The position numbers were made by a program, and so were the translations under genes. Below the pieces are notes generated by a model, which was given only the letters and a program-made list of their open reading frames with translations, searched no databases and was not told where the DNA came from. DNA of 64,000 bases, from NCBI RefSeq assembly GCF_000718025.1, contig NZ_JODS01000003.1, positions 496,001 through 560,000 on the forward strand. Reading direction: 5' to 3'. Shown one piece after another: positions 1 through 8,392 of the stretch; the first letter of the stretch is position 1, and every line of letters starts with the position of its first letter. This DNA is from Kitasatospora purpeofusca (GTDB taxonomy: Bacteria; Actinomycetota; Actinomycetes; Streptomycetales; Streptomycetaceae).

Positions 1-1
1 G

Positions 2-2257
2 GACACGGGGGCCGGGGAGGGCGGCCCGGCCCGGCCGGGGACGGCGGTCGGACCGCTGGCCGGCCTGCCCGAGCTGCGGCTCACCGGCCTGGCCGAACCG
101 GACGCGGTCCGCCTGCTCGACGACCGTTCGGGAGCGGCCCGCACCGGACCTGCCCTGACCGGTCCGGCCCGTCGCCGACTGCTCGCCGAAGCCGCCGGCA
201 ATCCGCTGGCCCTCGTCGAACTGCCGTCCACCGAGGCTGACTTGGCGTCGGGCGGGCTCGCCCTCACCAGTCGGCTCCGGATCGCCTTCCACGGCCAGGT
301 CACCGGTCTGCCGCCCGCGACCCAGACCCTGCTGCTGGTCGCCGCGGCCGAGGAGAACGGCGAGCTGGACGTCGTCCTGGCTGCCGCCGCCGCGCTCGGG
401 GCGGGCGCCGACGCGCTGGAGCCCGCCGAACGGGCCGGACTGGTCGCCGTCGGCACCGACCGCCGGTTCGCCTTCCGGCACCCGCTGCTGCGCGCGGCCG
501 TCCTCCAGCGGGCCCCGCTCCAGCAGCGGTTGGCCGCCCACCGGGCGCTCGGCGAGGTTCTGGAGGAGGGCGACCGGCGGACCTGGCACCTCGCGCTCGC
601 CGCCACCGCGCCGGACGCCGGACTCGCCGACGCGCTGGAGCGGACCGCCGCGCGGGCCGAGGCCCGGGGCGCCCACGGCGGCGCGGCCGCCGCGTACGAG
701 CGCGCCGCCGGGCTCACCCCGGACCGCGACGGTGCCACCCGCCGCCTGGTGCTGGCCGCCGAAGCCGCCACCGAGGAAGGGAAGTTGGAGCTGGCCGAGG
801 CGCTCGCCGACCGGGCCGGCGAGCGCACCGACAGCGTCTTCGCGCACGCGCTGCTGGACCAGGTCCGGGCCGTCGCGCACTTCTGGCGCGGCGCCTACCC
901 GGCCGCGTACCGGCTGCTGCTGGACGCCGCCGCGACCGACATCGAGCCCGCGCACGCGGCCCGGATGCTGCTGCAGGCCTTCCACGCCGCCTGGTACGTC
1001 GGCGAGGAGCCGGTGGCCACCGTGCTCGACCGGCTGGCCGCCCTGCCGCTGGGCGCGGACGAACCGCTCGCCCCGCTGGCCCGGCACCTGCCGGCCGCCG
1101 TGCTGCCCGCGCTGGGGCGTCCCGCCGGCCCCCTGCCCGACGTCCGCGCCACCGCGGCGGCGGCCCGGAAGGCCGGGGCGGAGAGCCCGGTCGACCTGGT
1201 GCAGCTGTGCGGGGCGACCCTCGTTCTCGGCCGGGATCACGAGACGCTGGAGCTGGCCGCCGAACTCACCGCCGAGGCCCGCGTCAAGGGGACGGTCGGG
1301 GTGCTGCCGACGCTGCAGTTCTTCCTCGCCGAGGCCGAACTGTTCCACGGCCGGCACCGCGACGCCGAGGTGACGGCGACGGAGGGCCTGGCGCTCGCCC
1401 GGGACACCGGCCAGGCCCAGTGGACCAGCCAACTCGCCTCGCTGCTGGCCTGTGTGGCGGCCCTCGCGGGGGCCGACGAGCGGTGCGCGGAGCTCGCTGC
1501 GGCGGCGCTGGTCCCCGGTTCGGCCGCGCCCGCCGCCGGGGAGCCGTGGGCGCACTGGGCGCGCGCCCTGCTGGACCTCGGCCGGGGCCGCGCGGCGGCG
1601 GCCGCCGACCGGCTGCACACGCTCACCACCGGGCCGTACCGGCACCATGTCGGCGCCACCCGGGCCGTTCCCGACCTGGTCGAGGCGGCCGTCCGGCTGG
1701 GCGAACCGGAACGGGCGGCCGAGCCGTACGAGCGCTTCGCCCGCTGGGCGGCCGCGGCCGGGACGCCCTGGGCAGAGGCCCTGCGACTGCGCTGCCAGGC
1801 GCTGCTCGGGCCGGACGAACTCGCCGAATCCGCCTACCGGGCGGCCCTCGACCTGCACGAGGGTGCCCACCGTCCGTTCGAACGCGCCCGCACCGCGCTG
1901 CTGTACGGCGAGTGGCTGCGGCGGGAGCGCCGCCGTACGGACGCCCGCCCGCATCTGGGCGCCGCCCTGGAGGTCTTCGAGCGGCTCGGTGCCGAACCCT
2001 GGGCGGACCGCGCCCGCACCGAACTGACCGCCACCGGCACCGCCGCCCCGGCCCCGGCCGCCGCCGAGGGCGCGCTGACGGTGCTCACCCCGCAGGAGCT
2101 GCAGATCGCCCGGCTGGCGGCCCGGGGGCTGACCAACCGGGACATCGCCGCGCAGCTCTTCCTCAGCCCGCGGACCGTCGGGCACCACCTCTACAAGGCC
2201 TATCCGAAGCTGGGGATCGCCTCGCGGACGGAGCTGGCGGCGCTGTTCCGCGCCTGA
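2..2257 (+). CDS. LuxR-family large ATPase-type (LAL) transcriptional regulator, 5' end outside window
   Basis: The reading frame is open from base 2, so the start lies upstream and the visible 751 codons are the C-terminal part. Early residues (AGNPLALVELP near base 205) are the typical end of the AAA/STAND ATPase module of LAL regulators. A long alanine/leucine-rich helical region follows that looks like TPR-type sensor repeats. The last 60 residues form a LuxR helix-turn-helix (LTPQELQIARLAARGLTNRD, then SPRTVGHHLYKAYPKLGI). Family knowledge: LAL proteins are ATP-dependent activators, often of pathway genes; the target here is unknown. The downstream serine hydrolase gene is co-oriented but separated by a 197-base region with repeats, so it may be a target. 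A TTG at 242 is an internal in-frame codon, not a credible start. Confidence 0.9.
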   Translation, partial: DTGAGEGGPARPGTAVGPLAGLPELRLTGLAEPDAVRLLDDRSGAARTGPALTGPARRRLLAEAAGNPLALVELPSTEADLASGGLALTSRLRIAFHGQVTGLPPATQTLLLVAAAEENGELDVVLAAAAALGAGADALEPAERAGLVAVGTDRRFAFRHPLLRAAVLQRAPLQQRLAAHRALGEVLEEGDRRTWHLALAATAPDAGLADALERTAARAEARGAHGGAAAAYERAAGLTPDRDGATRRLVLAAEAATEEGKLELAEALADRAGERTDSVFAHALLDQVRAVAHFWRGAYPAAYRLLLDAAATDIEPAHAARMLLQAFHAAWYVGEEPVATVLDRLAALPLGADEPLAPLARHLPAAVLPALGRPAGPLPDVRATAAAARKAGAESPVDLVQLCGATLVLGRDHETLELAAELTAEARVKGTVGVLPTLQFFLAEAELFHGRHRDAEVTATEGLALARDTGQAQWTSQLASLLACVAALAGADERCAELAAAALVPGSAAPAAGEPWAHWARALLDLGRGRAAAAADRLHTLTTGPYRHHVGATRAVPDLVEAAVRLGEPERAAEPYERFARWAAAAGTPWAEALRLRCQALLGPDELAESAYRAALDLHEGAHRPFERARTALLYGEWLRRERRRTDARPHLGAALEVFERLGAEPWADRARTELTATGTAAPAPAAAEGALTVLTPQELQIARLAARGLTNRDIAAQLFLSPRTVGHHLYKAYPKLGIASRTELAALFRA

Positions 2258-2273
2258 CCCCGCCGCTCCGATC

Positions 2274-2331
2274 CCATTGCAACGGTTCGTGCGGCGGGGC
2301 ATTGCATTTCGACTTCGGATCCATTGCAACG
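2274..2331. promoter_or_regulatory. direct repeat CCATTGCAACG upstream of serine hydrolase gene
   Basis: The 11-mer CCATTGCAACG occurs at 2274-2284 and 2321-2331. A partial third copy (CATTGCA) lies between them near 2300-2306. The stretch is clearly AT-richer than its surroundings and sits between the LuxR-type regulator stop and the hydrolase start. This looks like a tandem binding site, possibly for the adjacent LuxR-type regulator; that link is inference. Confidence 0.45.
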
Positions 2332-2412
2332 AATGGAAATCTGCCCAGTATTTACGGGCTTGGCTCTTCATTTGGCGTTGACGAACCCATGAACGCAATG
2401 TAGCTTCCTCAG

Positions 2413-2432
2413 TGTTCAGAAGTTCACGAACA
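2413..2432. promoter_or_regulatory. inverted repeat TGTTC-N10-GAACA before the serine hydrolase RBS
   Basis: TGTTC at 2413-2417 and GAACA at 2428-2432 form a dyad. A nested GTTCACGAAC lies at 2422-2431. It is located 22 bases before the ATG and just upstream of a GGGGAAGG ribosome binding site, a position suited to an operator or to occluding the RBS. No direct evidence names the factor. Confidence 0.35.
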
Positions 2433-2454
2433 CAACAGGGCGGGGAAGGTCAAC

Positions 2455-3684
2455 ATGACCAGCAGCAACGGCGGCTTCACCGACGAGGGCCTGCGCAAGG
2501 TGCGCGAGGTGCTGACGCGGCACGTCGAGTCCGGTCGGATCCCGGGCGTCGTCGCCCTGATCGGCCGGGGCGGGCAGACACACGTCGAGGCCATCGGCAC
2601 CATGCGCCACGACGGCGGCGCGCCGATGGGCCGGGACACGATCTTCCGGATGGCCTCCACCTCCAAGCCGGTCACCATGGCCGCCGCCGCGGTCCTGCTC
2701 GACGAGTGCCGGCTCCGGCTGGACGACCTCGTGCAGACCTGGCTGCCGGAGCTCGCCGACCGCCGCGTCCTCAAGCGGATCGACGGCCCGCTCGACGACA
2801 CCGTGCCGGCTCGGCGACCGATCACCGTCCGGGACGTGCTGACCTCGACCTTCGGCCTCGGCATGGACATCACGGCGCTGGGCAGCCCGATCATGGGCGC
2901 GATCATCGAGAACGGCCTCACGCCCGACCTGCCGCAGCCGATGCCGGAGCCGGACGAGTGGCTGCGCCGCCTCGGCACGCTCCCGCTGATGCACCAGCCC
3001 GGTGAGCGCTGGCAGTACCACATCGCCAGCGACCTGCTCGGCGTGCTCGTCGCCCGGGTCACCGGCCAGTCGTTCGAGAGCTTCCTCCGCGAGCGGGTCT
3101 TCGGTCCGCTGGGGATGACGGACACCGGCTTCCACGTGCCCGCCGAGAAGATCGACCGGCTGCCCGCCCTCTACGCCCCCGACCCGCAGACCGGCGAGTT
3201 CCACGTCTGGGACGAGCCGGCGGACGGCCGCTGGAGCAAGCCCCCGGCGTTCCCCGGCGGTGGCGGCGGCCTGGTCTCCACCGTCGACGACTACCACGCC
3301 TACTTCCGGATGCTGCTCGACGGCGGGCTGCACGGCGGCGAGCGCGTCCTCTCCCGCCCGGTGGTCGAGCTGATGACCACCAACCGCCTCACCCCGGAGC
3401 AGACCGCCCTGCGCGAGACCCTGGCCAAGGACAACGTGCACCTGTCCTACGGCCAGGGGCAGCACGGCGGCTGGGGCCTCGGCTCGGCGGTGCGGACCTA
3501 TCGCGGCGACTACGCCCCCGTCGGCCAGTTCGGCTGGGACGGCGGCAGCGGCACCTCCACCTACGCCGACCCGGAGCACGGGCTCGTCGGCATCGTGCTC
3601 ACCCAGGTCGGGATGACCGTCCCCGACTCGGCCCGTCTGATCCACGACTTCTGGACCACGGTCTACCAGGCCGTCGACGCCTGA
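2455..3684 (+). CDS. beta-lactamase-family serine hydrolase (class C / esterase EstB type)
   Basis: 409 residues, starting at an ATG with a good GGGGAAGG site 6 bases upstream. The SxxK nucleophile motif is S68-T-S-K71 in FRMASTSKPVTMAA. The second motif appears as a Tyr in WQYHIASDLLG, the position of YxN in this family. There is no signal peptide, so the protein is probably cytoplasmic. The family (Pfam Beta-lactamase, PF00144) covers esterases, D-aminopeptidases and transesterases as well as AmpC enzymes. The Tyr-His-Ile replacement of Tyr-x-Asn and the absence of a secretion signal favour an esterase or transesterase of a small molecule over a true beta-lactamase. The gene follows the LAL regulator and may be controlled by it. 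Confidence 0.88.
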   Translation: MTSSNGGFTDEGLRKVREVLTRHVESGRIPGVVALIGRGGQTHVEAIGTMRHDGGAPMGRDTIFRMASTSKPVTMAAAAVLLDECRLRLDDLVQTWLPELADRRVLKRIDGPLDDTVPARRPITVRDVLTSTFGLGMDITALGSPIMGAIIENGLTPDLPQPMPEPDEWLRRLGTLPLMHQPGERWQYHIASDLLGVLVARVTGQSFESFLRERVFGPLGMTDTGFHVPAEKIDRLPALYAPDPQTGEFHVWDEPADGRWSKPPAFPGGGGGLVSTVDDYHAYFRMLLDGGLHGGERVLSRPVVELMTTNRLTPEQTALRETLAKDNVHLSYGQGQHGGWGLGSAVRTYRGDYAPVGQFGWDGGSGTSTYADPEHGLVGIVLTQVGMTVPDSARLIHDFWTTVYQAVDA

Positions 3685-3708
3685 CCGGGCCGTGCGGTCG
3701 CGGCCCGG
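3685..3708. terminator. hairpin between convergent genes
   Basis: CCGGGCCG and CGGCCCGG form an 8-bp stem around an 8-base loop, starting one base after the serine hydrolase stop. The next gene is convergent, so it can serve both. There is no U-tract, which is usual for Streptomyces terminators. Confidence 0.5.
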
Positions 3709-3727
3709 CGGCGAGGTGGCCGTGCGG

Positions 3728-4906
3728 CTAGGCGGAGTGCCGGAGGGTGCCCCCGACCCGGACGGCCAGGTCCCGGCCGAGCGCGTACGCGGCCGAGACC
3801 AGCGTCATGTGGTGGTGCCAGCCGGTGTACGAGCGGCCGGAGAAGTCCAGCAGGCCGAAGTCCGAACCGAGCCGGTCCACGGTGCTCCGGGTGGCCGAGG
3901 CGGCGTCCAGCAGCGCGAGCACGCCCGGGGCGTCCTCGGCCAGATCGGTCAGCCAGTACCGCCGCGGCCCGCCGTCGCCGTCGCACCGCGCCCACAGCCG
4001 GTGCACCGGCGCCGCCGACGCCGCCGACGCCACCGAGGCCGGTGCGGCCGCCGGGCCGGGCGGCAGCACGGGGGTGCCGCGCAGCACCGCCACCGTGCCC
4101 GCCGCCGTCCGCGACCGCCACCGGGGGAACAGCGACTCGGCGGCCACGGCACCCTGTCGCACCCGCCCGTGCCGGCCCGTGGTGGCCTGCAGCACGGGCC
4201 GGACGGCCTGGCCGCCGCGGACCTCCAGCAGGTACGGGACGGAACGGCGGGCGAGCGCGGCGGCCAGCCGGATCGGGTCGTCCGCCGCGTCCAGGCCGGC
4301 GACCAGCGGCGCCACCGGATGGTGGGCGGCGAGCCGGTCCACCATCCCGACCAGCAACTCGCCCGCCGGGAGCGGGGCGACCTCCCCGGGGATCCGGGCC
4401 CGGGCGCGCCGCTGCGGGTCGTCCGTCCAGCTCGGGTCGAGCAGCAGAGACCAGTCCACCGGGACGGCATCCCGGTCGGTGGCGACGAATAGACCGCATG
4501 CGGCCTGGCACTTGACGGTCCGGCCGGTCGCCGGGTCGAACCGCCGATGGACCCCCACCACCTGGTCGCCGCGCTTGGGGACGACCGCGAGCCCGGCGGT
4601 CCAGGCCCGCACCGGGCGCGGCCCGGCGGCCAGTTCGGCGAGCACCCGCCGGGCCGGACGCCAGTCCCAGGGGCTGCCGTTGATGAACTGCTGGAGCGAG
4701 AGCGAGACGGTGGCCGCGGCGGCCGGCCCGCTGGTCAGGCTGGCGGCCATGTTGGCCAGCGACTTGCGGCCGGGCGCCGCGAGCAGTCCCTGCAGATAGG
4801 CCCTGGCCCAGCGACGCTGGTCGGTCCGGCCCAGATGGGCGAAGACCTGCTCGGCGAACCGGGAGACGGCGGCTTCGCCGACCAGTGAGAGGGGTTGCGC
4901 GTCCAT
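3728..4906 (-). CDS. degenerate IS701-family transposase-like protein, probably inactive or domesticated
   Basis: 392 residues. The ATG at 4906 is preceded by GGGGAGC at good spacing. The N-terminus (TDQRRWARAYLQGLLAAPGR, then LQQFINGSPWDW) and middle (VVGVHRRFDPATGR, DWSLLLDPSWTDDP) align with IS701-type transposases as I recall them. The usual first catalytic stretch, an Asp-rich DDTGF-KKG, reads AGLAVVPKRG here. The DEVYG region reads LDAADDP. The C-terminal VEE(C)FQ-AK helix carrying the last acidic residue is missing, with the chain passing from STVDRLGSDFGLL straight to YTGWHHHMTLVSAAYAL. The gene is full length, has a good RBS and shows no frameshift or flanking inverted repeats, so it looks retained rather than freshly decaying. 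Function is unknown; DNA binding is an inference. Confidence 0.72.
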   Translation of the reverse strand: MDAQPLSLVGEAAVSRFAEQVFAHLGRTDQRRWARAYLQGLLAAPGRKSLANMAASLTSGPAAAATVSLSLQQFINGSPWDWRPARRVLAELAAGPRPVRAWTAGLAVVPKRGDQVVGVHRRFDPATGRTVKCQAACGLFVATDRDAVPVDWSLLLDPSWTDDPQRRARARIPGEVAPLPAGELLVGMVDRLAAHHPVAPLVAGLDAADDPIRLAAALARRSVPYLLEVRGGQAVRPVLQATTGRHGRVRQGAVAAESLFPRWRSRTAAGTVAVLRGTPVLPPGPAAAPASVASAASAAPVHRLWARCDGDGGPRRYWLTDLAEDAPGVLALLDAASATRSTVDRLGSDFGLLDFSGRSYTGWHHHMTLVSAAYALGRDLAVRVGGTLRHSA

Positions 4907-5324
4907 GTGATGAGCTCCCCGGGGTGGTGTGGTGCCGTGAGGTGCCGTCCTCGGGAGGATAGTGAACGATCGCTTTGTTCCGACTCCCCTCCGCGCCCCG
5001 GAACCGCTTTGGCGAATTCCGGTATCCCGGTGGCCGACGGCCGCGCAACGCACACGGTCAAATGTTCGGCACAGAAGGCCGGTTGAGCTCCACCCCCGCC
5101 CCCGGACCTCCTCCGGAGCGGCCGCCATGCAGTGCGCCGGCGTCTCCAGACCGACCTCGTCCAGCACCGGCGCCACACCCCCGGGCCCGGCCGACCGCCC
5201 ACGGACAACCCCCGGATTCCCACCCCACACCCCGGCGACCACACCCCACGAGCCCGACCCCGCTCGGCCCGGCTCCGCCGGCCCACACCTCGTACGGCCC
5301 GCCCCCTGGGCTGTCCCTGGATTC
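4907..5324. other. intergenic stretch, no gene seen
   Basis: This 418-base region lies upstream of the IS701-like gene and downstream of the restriction gene, both on the minus strand. It holds the RBS of the transposase-like gene and an AT-richer patch at about 4955-5000 that could be its promoter. A proline-codon-rich low-complexity tract runs at 5090-5330. I see no convincing coding frame, terminator or inverted repeat of an insertion sequence. Confidence 0.4.
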
Positions 5325-6716
5325 CTATGTGTCACTGGGCCCGTGCCAGCCCAGCCCCGAGTAGTGCTCACGGTGATACGCGAGATGCTCCCGATCGACC
5401 TGATGGCCGGGAGCTTCGCGCAACTGCCCGATGACCGATCCCGAAGACCGGTCGGTAACGGTCAGATCGTCATCGATGATCAGCATGCCGAAATCAAAAA
5501 GGGTGTGATGGTTGGGGCAGAGGCAGAGCACGTTGTCGGCAATGTCAGGCCCGTGGTGCGGGCGCCCGAGTCCCCGAATGTGAGCGGCCTCTGCATAGGG
5601 GTAGGTCGGGGCGGTGAGACGCGTTCCGCACACCTGGCAGTGGAAGTCGTGCACCTTCTTGACGTAGTTCGCCACGGCAGTGCTCCGGACAATGCGCTGG
5701 GCCGTGGCCTCCACACGTGACGGCGTCTCGTTGCCGGCAGGCACGTCGAGTGTTGCGGCAGATCGGGCGGGCGTCGCAGGGCCGGTGAGCTGAACGAGCC
5801 GGAAGCGCCAGACGAGGTATCCGGAACGCCCCTGTTCGGACCAGTAGTCCTCGACCCGGAAGAGCCCGTCGTAGCGGTAGTGCCGTGCCGACGAGCTGCC
5901 TTTCCGCTCCTTCTCCGCGCGAATGACGCGCACCGGGGCACCTGTGGCGAGACTGGTGACCAGGGCAGCATTGCCCAGAGTGAGCTTCTGGTCGCGGACC
6001 TGCTGACCGGAGCCGGGGTCGCGCCCACCCTGCCCGGTGTAAATGAGGATGTCGCCGTAGTCTTCGTCGTCCTCGTAGCCGCCGGACACGACTATGGACT
6101 CCGCCCCACTGTCCTTCGTGCCGCAGATTCCCGCTTGAAGTGGCCGGTGGACCCGCGCCTCGGCGAGCTCCTTCCGGTTCGGGAAGGTCTGGCCGTCGCT
6201 GACACCGGGGACTGCCCCGAAGCCGTCGAAGACAGCGGTGCCCCTGTGGATCTGCTGCAGGAGATCTTCGGGCTTGGAGGATTCGAAGAAACGATCCGTC
6301 AGTCTGTCGACGACCTGCTGTCGTGCGACGGGGTCGGTCGCCATGAGGGTGTGGAACGACTCGGTGAGGCCGCCCTGCGGATTCTGTTCCAGAAGCCAGT
6401 TCTTCAACTGCGAGCCACGAGCCGTCGGGACGTCGCCGTCAACGTCCTTGAGCTCCCAGAGGCTCGATCGACTCAATGCAACGAACGGGTACTCCGGTGA
6501 GGGGTCCGAGCCGTGGCGTCCATAGCGCTTCAGCAACTGGTGGAGCTCACCCTGTACCTCGCTCCACGACGCCAATCGCGGCTGGCCGGTGGCTGCCCGC
6601 GCGACGGCCCACAGCAGGGTGATCGGTTGGTGAAGTGCCGGCTTGCCGGAGGATCGGTCGACACGGAGGGCATCTATCGCAGCGCAGAACTCGTCACCGG
6701 GACGTGCCGGCACCAT
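5325..6716 (-). CDS. type IV restriction endonuclease: SBD-SRA-HNH (ScoMcrA-like)
   Basis: 463 residues. The ATG at 6716 has a strong AGGAGAG site; an in-frame ATG at 6743 lacks one. Residues 1-100 resemble the sulfur-binding domain of ScoMcrA: KPALHQPITLLWAVARA, then Y76-P77-x-x-A80, matching the Tyr-Pro-x-x-Ala pocket that holds the phosphorothioate sulfur. Residues about 175-330 are an SRA/YDG module (HRPLQAGICGTK, SGGYEDDEDYGDILIYTGQG) that recognises modified cytosine. Residues 360-404 are an HNH nuclease with C360-x2-C363, H379, and C400-x2-H403. Predicted role: cleave incoming DNA carrying phosphorothioate or methylcytosine marks. The gene is AT-richer than its neighbours and lies beside a tRNA integration site, consistent with transfer. 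Confidence 0.88.
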   Translation of the reverse strand: MVPARPGDEFCAAIDALRVDRSSGKPALHQPITLLWAVARAATGQPRLASWSEVQGELHQLLKRYGRHGSDPSPEYPFVALSRSSLWELKDVDGDVPTARGSQLKNWLLEQNPQGGLTESFHTLMATDPVARQQVVDRLTDRFFESSKPEDLLQQIHRGTAVFDGFGAVPGVSDGQTFPNRKELAEARVHRPLQAGICGTKDSGAESIVVSGGYEDDEDYGDILIYTGQGGRDPGSGQQVRDQKLTLGNAALVTSLATGAPVRVIRAEKERKGSSSARHYRYDGLFRVEDYWSEQGRSGYLVWRFRLVQLTGPATPARSAATLDVPAGNETPSRVEATAQRIVRSTAVANYVKKVHDFHCQVCGTRLTAPTYPYAEAAHIRGLGRPHHGPDIADNVLCLCPNHHTLFDFGMLIIDDDLTVTDRSSGSVIGQLREAPGHQVDREHLAYHREHYSGLGWHGPSDT

Positions 6717-6782
6717 GGGACTCTCCTGTCGGTAGGCGATCATCGCGTGATGAAAAGGATTGGATGATCACAGGCCGTGGGT

Positions 6783-6935
6783 GACCTGTTGGCTCAGAAT
6801 CTTGAGGGTTGCTCACTCGGGTCGGTCATCCAGGTCGGCACTCAGAACGCCGGAGGGCCTGTCGGTCTCTCCGACAGGCCCTCCGGACCGGGTCGGGACG
6901 GCTGGCTGCAAACCCATGGCCGCTTCGTTCCGAAG
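6783..6935. repeat. decayed copy A of integrase 3' end, terminator and tRNA-Pro 3' half (fossil attachment site)
   Basis: This segment aligns in order with 8120-8264. The shared order is GACCTGTT and the following integrase tail, a long perfect hairpin, GGGTCGG, then a stretch resembling the T-arm to anticodon part of the tRNA-Pro gene, ending at the CTTCGTTCCGAAG-like anticodon stem. It is diverged, about 70-75 % identical by eye, and cannot encode a complete tRNA. The arrangement is what an old attL/attR copy would leave after integration at the tRNA. Confidence 0.7.
6850..6886. terminator. hairpin in the duplicated copy A
   Basis: CCGGAGGGCCTGTCGG and its exact reverse complement form a 16-bp perfect stem with a TCTCT loop. 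It is homologous to the tRNA-Pro terminator at 8174-8211. Both positions that differ between the left arms are compensated in the right arms, so pairing has been preserved. It may still terminate transcription upstream of the SBD-SRA-HNH gene. Confidence 0.65.
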
Positions 6936-6964
6936 CCGGTCCGGCACTGCTCAGCCGGAGCCCC

Positions 6965-7873
6965 TCACTGACGCCAGCGCTCGCGTTGCTGGCGCACGCA
7001 GTTGAGGTCGATCTTGTGCTGGGGGTGGGTGCGGAGGGGCCCTATCGCGATGCCTCCCTTGATGACGATGAGGTCGTCAGTCAAGACGATGGCGCCTGCG
7101 TCAAGCATGACGTGGCAGTTCGGGCAGAGGCAGAGAACGTTCGCGGCGATGTCAGGCCCGTTGTGAGGACTGCCAAGCGCTTGGATGTGGGCGCCCTCGC
7201 TGTAGCTGCCGCCGGGGACCTCGATGCGCAACGCGCAAACCTGGCACCGGTTGTCGTGCCAGGCCTTGACCTGTCGCTTCACGGCGCTGCTACGGACGAT
7301 GCGCTGCACTGTACTGGTGGTCCGGTCGGGTGTTTCGTTTCCGGCGGCGGGCTGGTCGGGGTCGTCGTCGAACGGGAGTTCGTCGACCGCGGGCAGGTCT
7401 GCCTCGTCTGCAGGAGCGGGGATCGGCGTGCCCTCACAGGCTTCCAGGCGGAACTGCCAGATCAAGTGACCGTCGATGCCGAGCTTGCTGCCGTACCCCG
7501 TGACGCGAAACAGTCCGTCGTACCGGTAACCCGTCTTGGGCGCGTACTTGGAGTCCTTGTGCGCCCCGCGCAGCACTCGGACGAGAAGCCCTTCCAGGTA
7601 GCTGGTGACCAGGGCGGCGTTCCCGGGGTCGTCCAGAGTTTGGTCGGCAACCTGGTTCTTCGACGAGTCCTGTCCACCATGGCCGGTGTAGACCACTACG
7701 TCCCCGTAGTCCTCGTCGTCCTTGTAGCCACCGGAGAGGACGATCGACTCGGCGCCGGTCGCCTTCGTGCCGCAGATGCCGGCCTGTGGCGGACGGTGCA
7801 CTCCCGCCTCGTGGGCCAAACGGCGGGTGCTGAACTCCTGGCCGACGTAAGCGTCGGGCGGCTCGCCAATCAT
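6965..7873 (-). CDS. SRA-HNH endonuclease, modification-dependent restriction enzyme
   Basis: 302 residues from the ATG at 7873, with GAGG about 9 bases upstream. The SRA/YDG domain occupies about residues 10-150 (HRPPQAGICGTKATGAES, SGGYKDDEDYGDVVVYTGHG, TGYRYDGLFRV). An acidic linker (VDELPFDDDPDQ) follows. The HNH nuclease has C210-x2-C213, H229, C250 and H254. The protein is a clear paralogue of the larger enzyme at 5325-6716 but has no sulfur-binding domain, so it should depend on methylcytosine-type marks only. It sits between the two att-like copies, with its 5' end abutting an integrase remnant on the other strand. Duplication within the island or two separate arrivals are both possible. 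Confidence 0.87.
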   Translation of the reverse strand: MIGEPPDAYVGQEFSTRRLAHEAGVHRPPQAGICGTKATGAESIVLSGGYKDDEDYGDVVVYTGHGGQDSSKNQVADQTLDDPGNAALVTSYLEGLLVRVLRGAHKDSKYAPKTGYRYDGLFRVTGYGSKLGIDGHLIWQFRLEACEGTPIPAPADEADLPAVDELPFDDDPDQPAAGNETPDRTTSTVQRIVRSSAVKRQVKAWHDNRCQVCALRIEVPGGSYSEGAHIQALGSPHNGPDIAANVLCLCPNCHVMLDAGAIVLTDDLIVIKGGIAIGPLRTHPQHKIDLNCVRQQRERWRQ

Positions 7874-8119
7874 GCGTCCAGCCTCGCACAGCGTGACGAC
7901 AACCTGCCGGCGATTAAATCCGCGCACGGAGGAGGGCCGTCGTCCGCCGGTCGGGCCCCTCGTGAACTGCGCCACAGCTTCGTGTCCGCGCTCTCGGACA
8001 GCGGCGTGCCCCTGGAAGAGATCTCTCGCTTGATCGGCCACTCCAGTACGGCAGTCACCGAAGAGGTCCACCGCCGCCGGATCCGCGCGATGATCCGGAC
8101 CGGGGCAACGGTCATGTAC

Positions 8120-8291
<172 letters not shown>

Positions 8292-8343
8292 GTCTTTCTG
8301 TTTGTCGCTCCGTCTCCTTCGCGACGAGTAGAACTCTACCGGA

Positions 8344-8381
8344 CGCTCGCCGAGAGACGAAATCCGGTTTCTCGGCGAGCG
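8344..8381. terminator. hairpin downstream of the metallophosphoesterase gene
   Basis: CGCTCGCCGAGA and TCTCGGCGAGCG form a 12-bp stem around a 14-base loop. It starts 12 bases after the stop of the minus-strand phosphoesterase gene and precedes the tRNA gene. Confidence 0.7.
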
Positions 8382-8392
8382 GGGCGGGTGGG

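Noticed and set aside
6783..6935. A second tRNA-Pro gene
   Set aside because: Only the 3' half resembles the tRNA; the acceptor 5' strand and D-arm are missing and the T-arm is altered.
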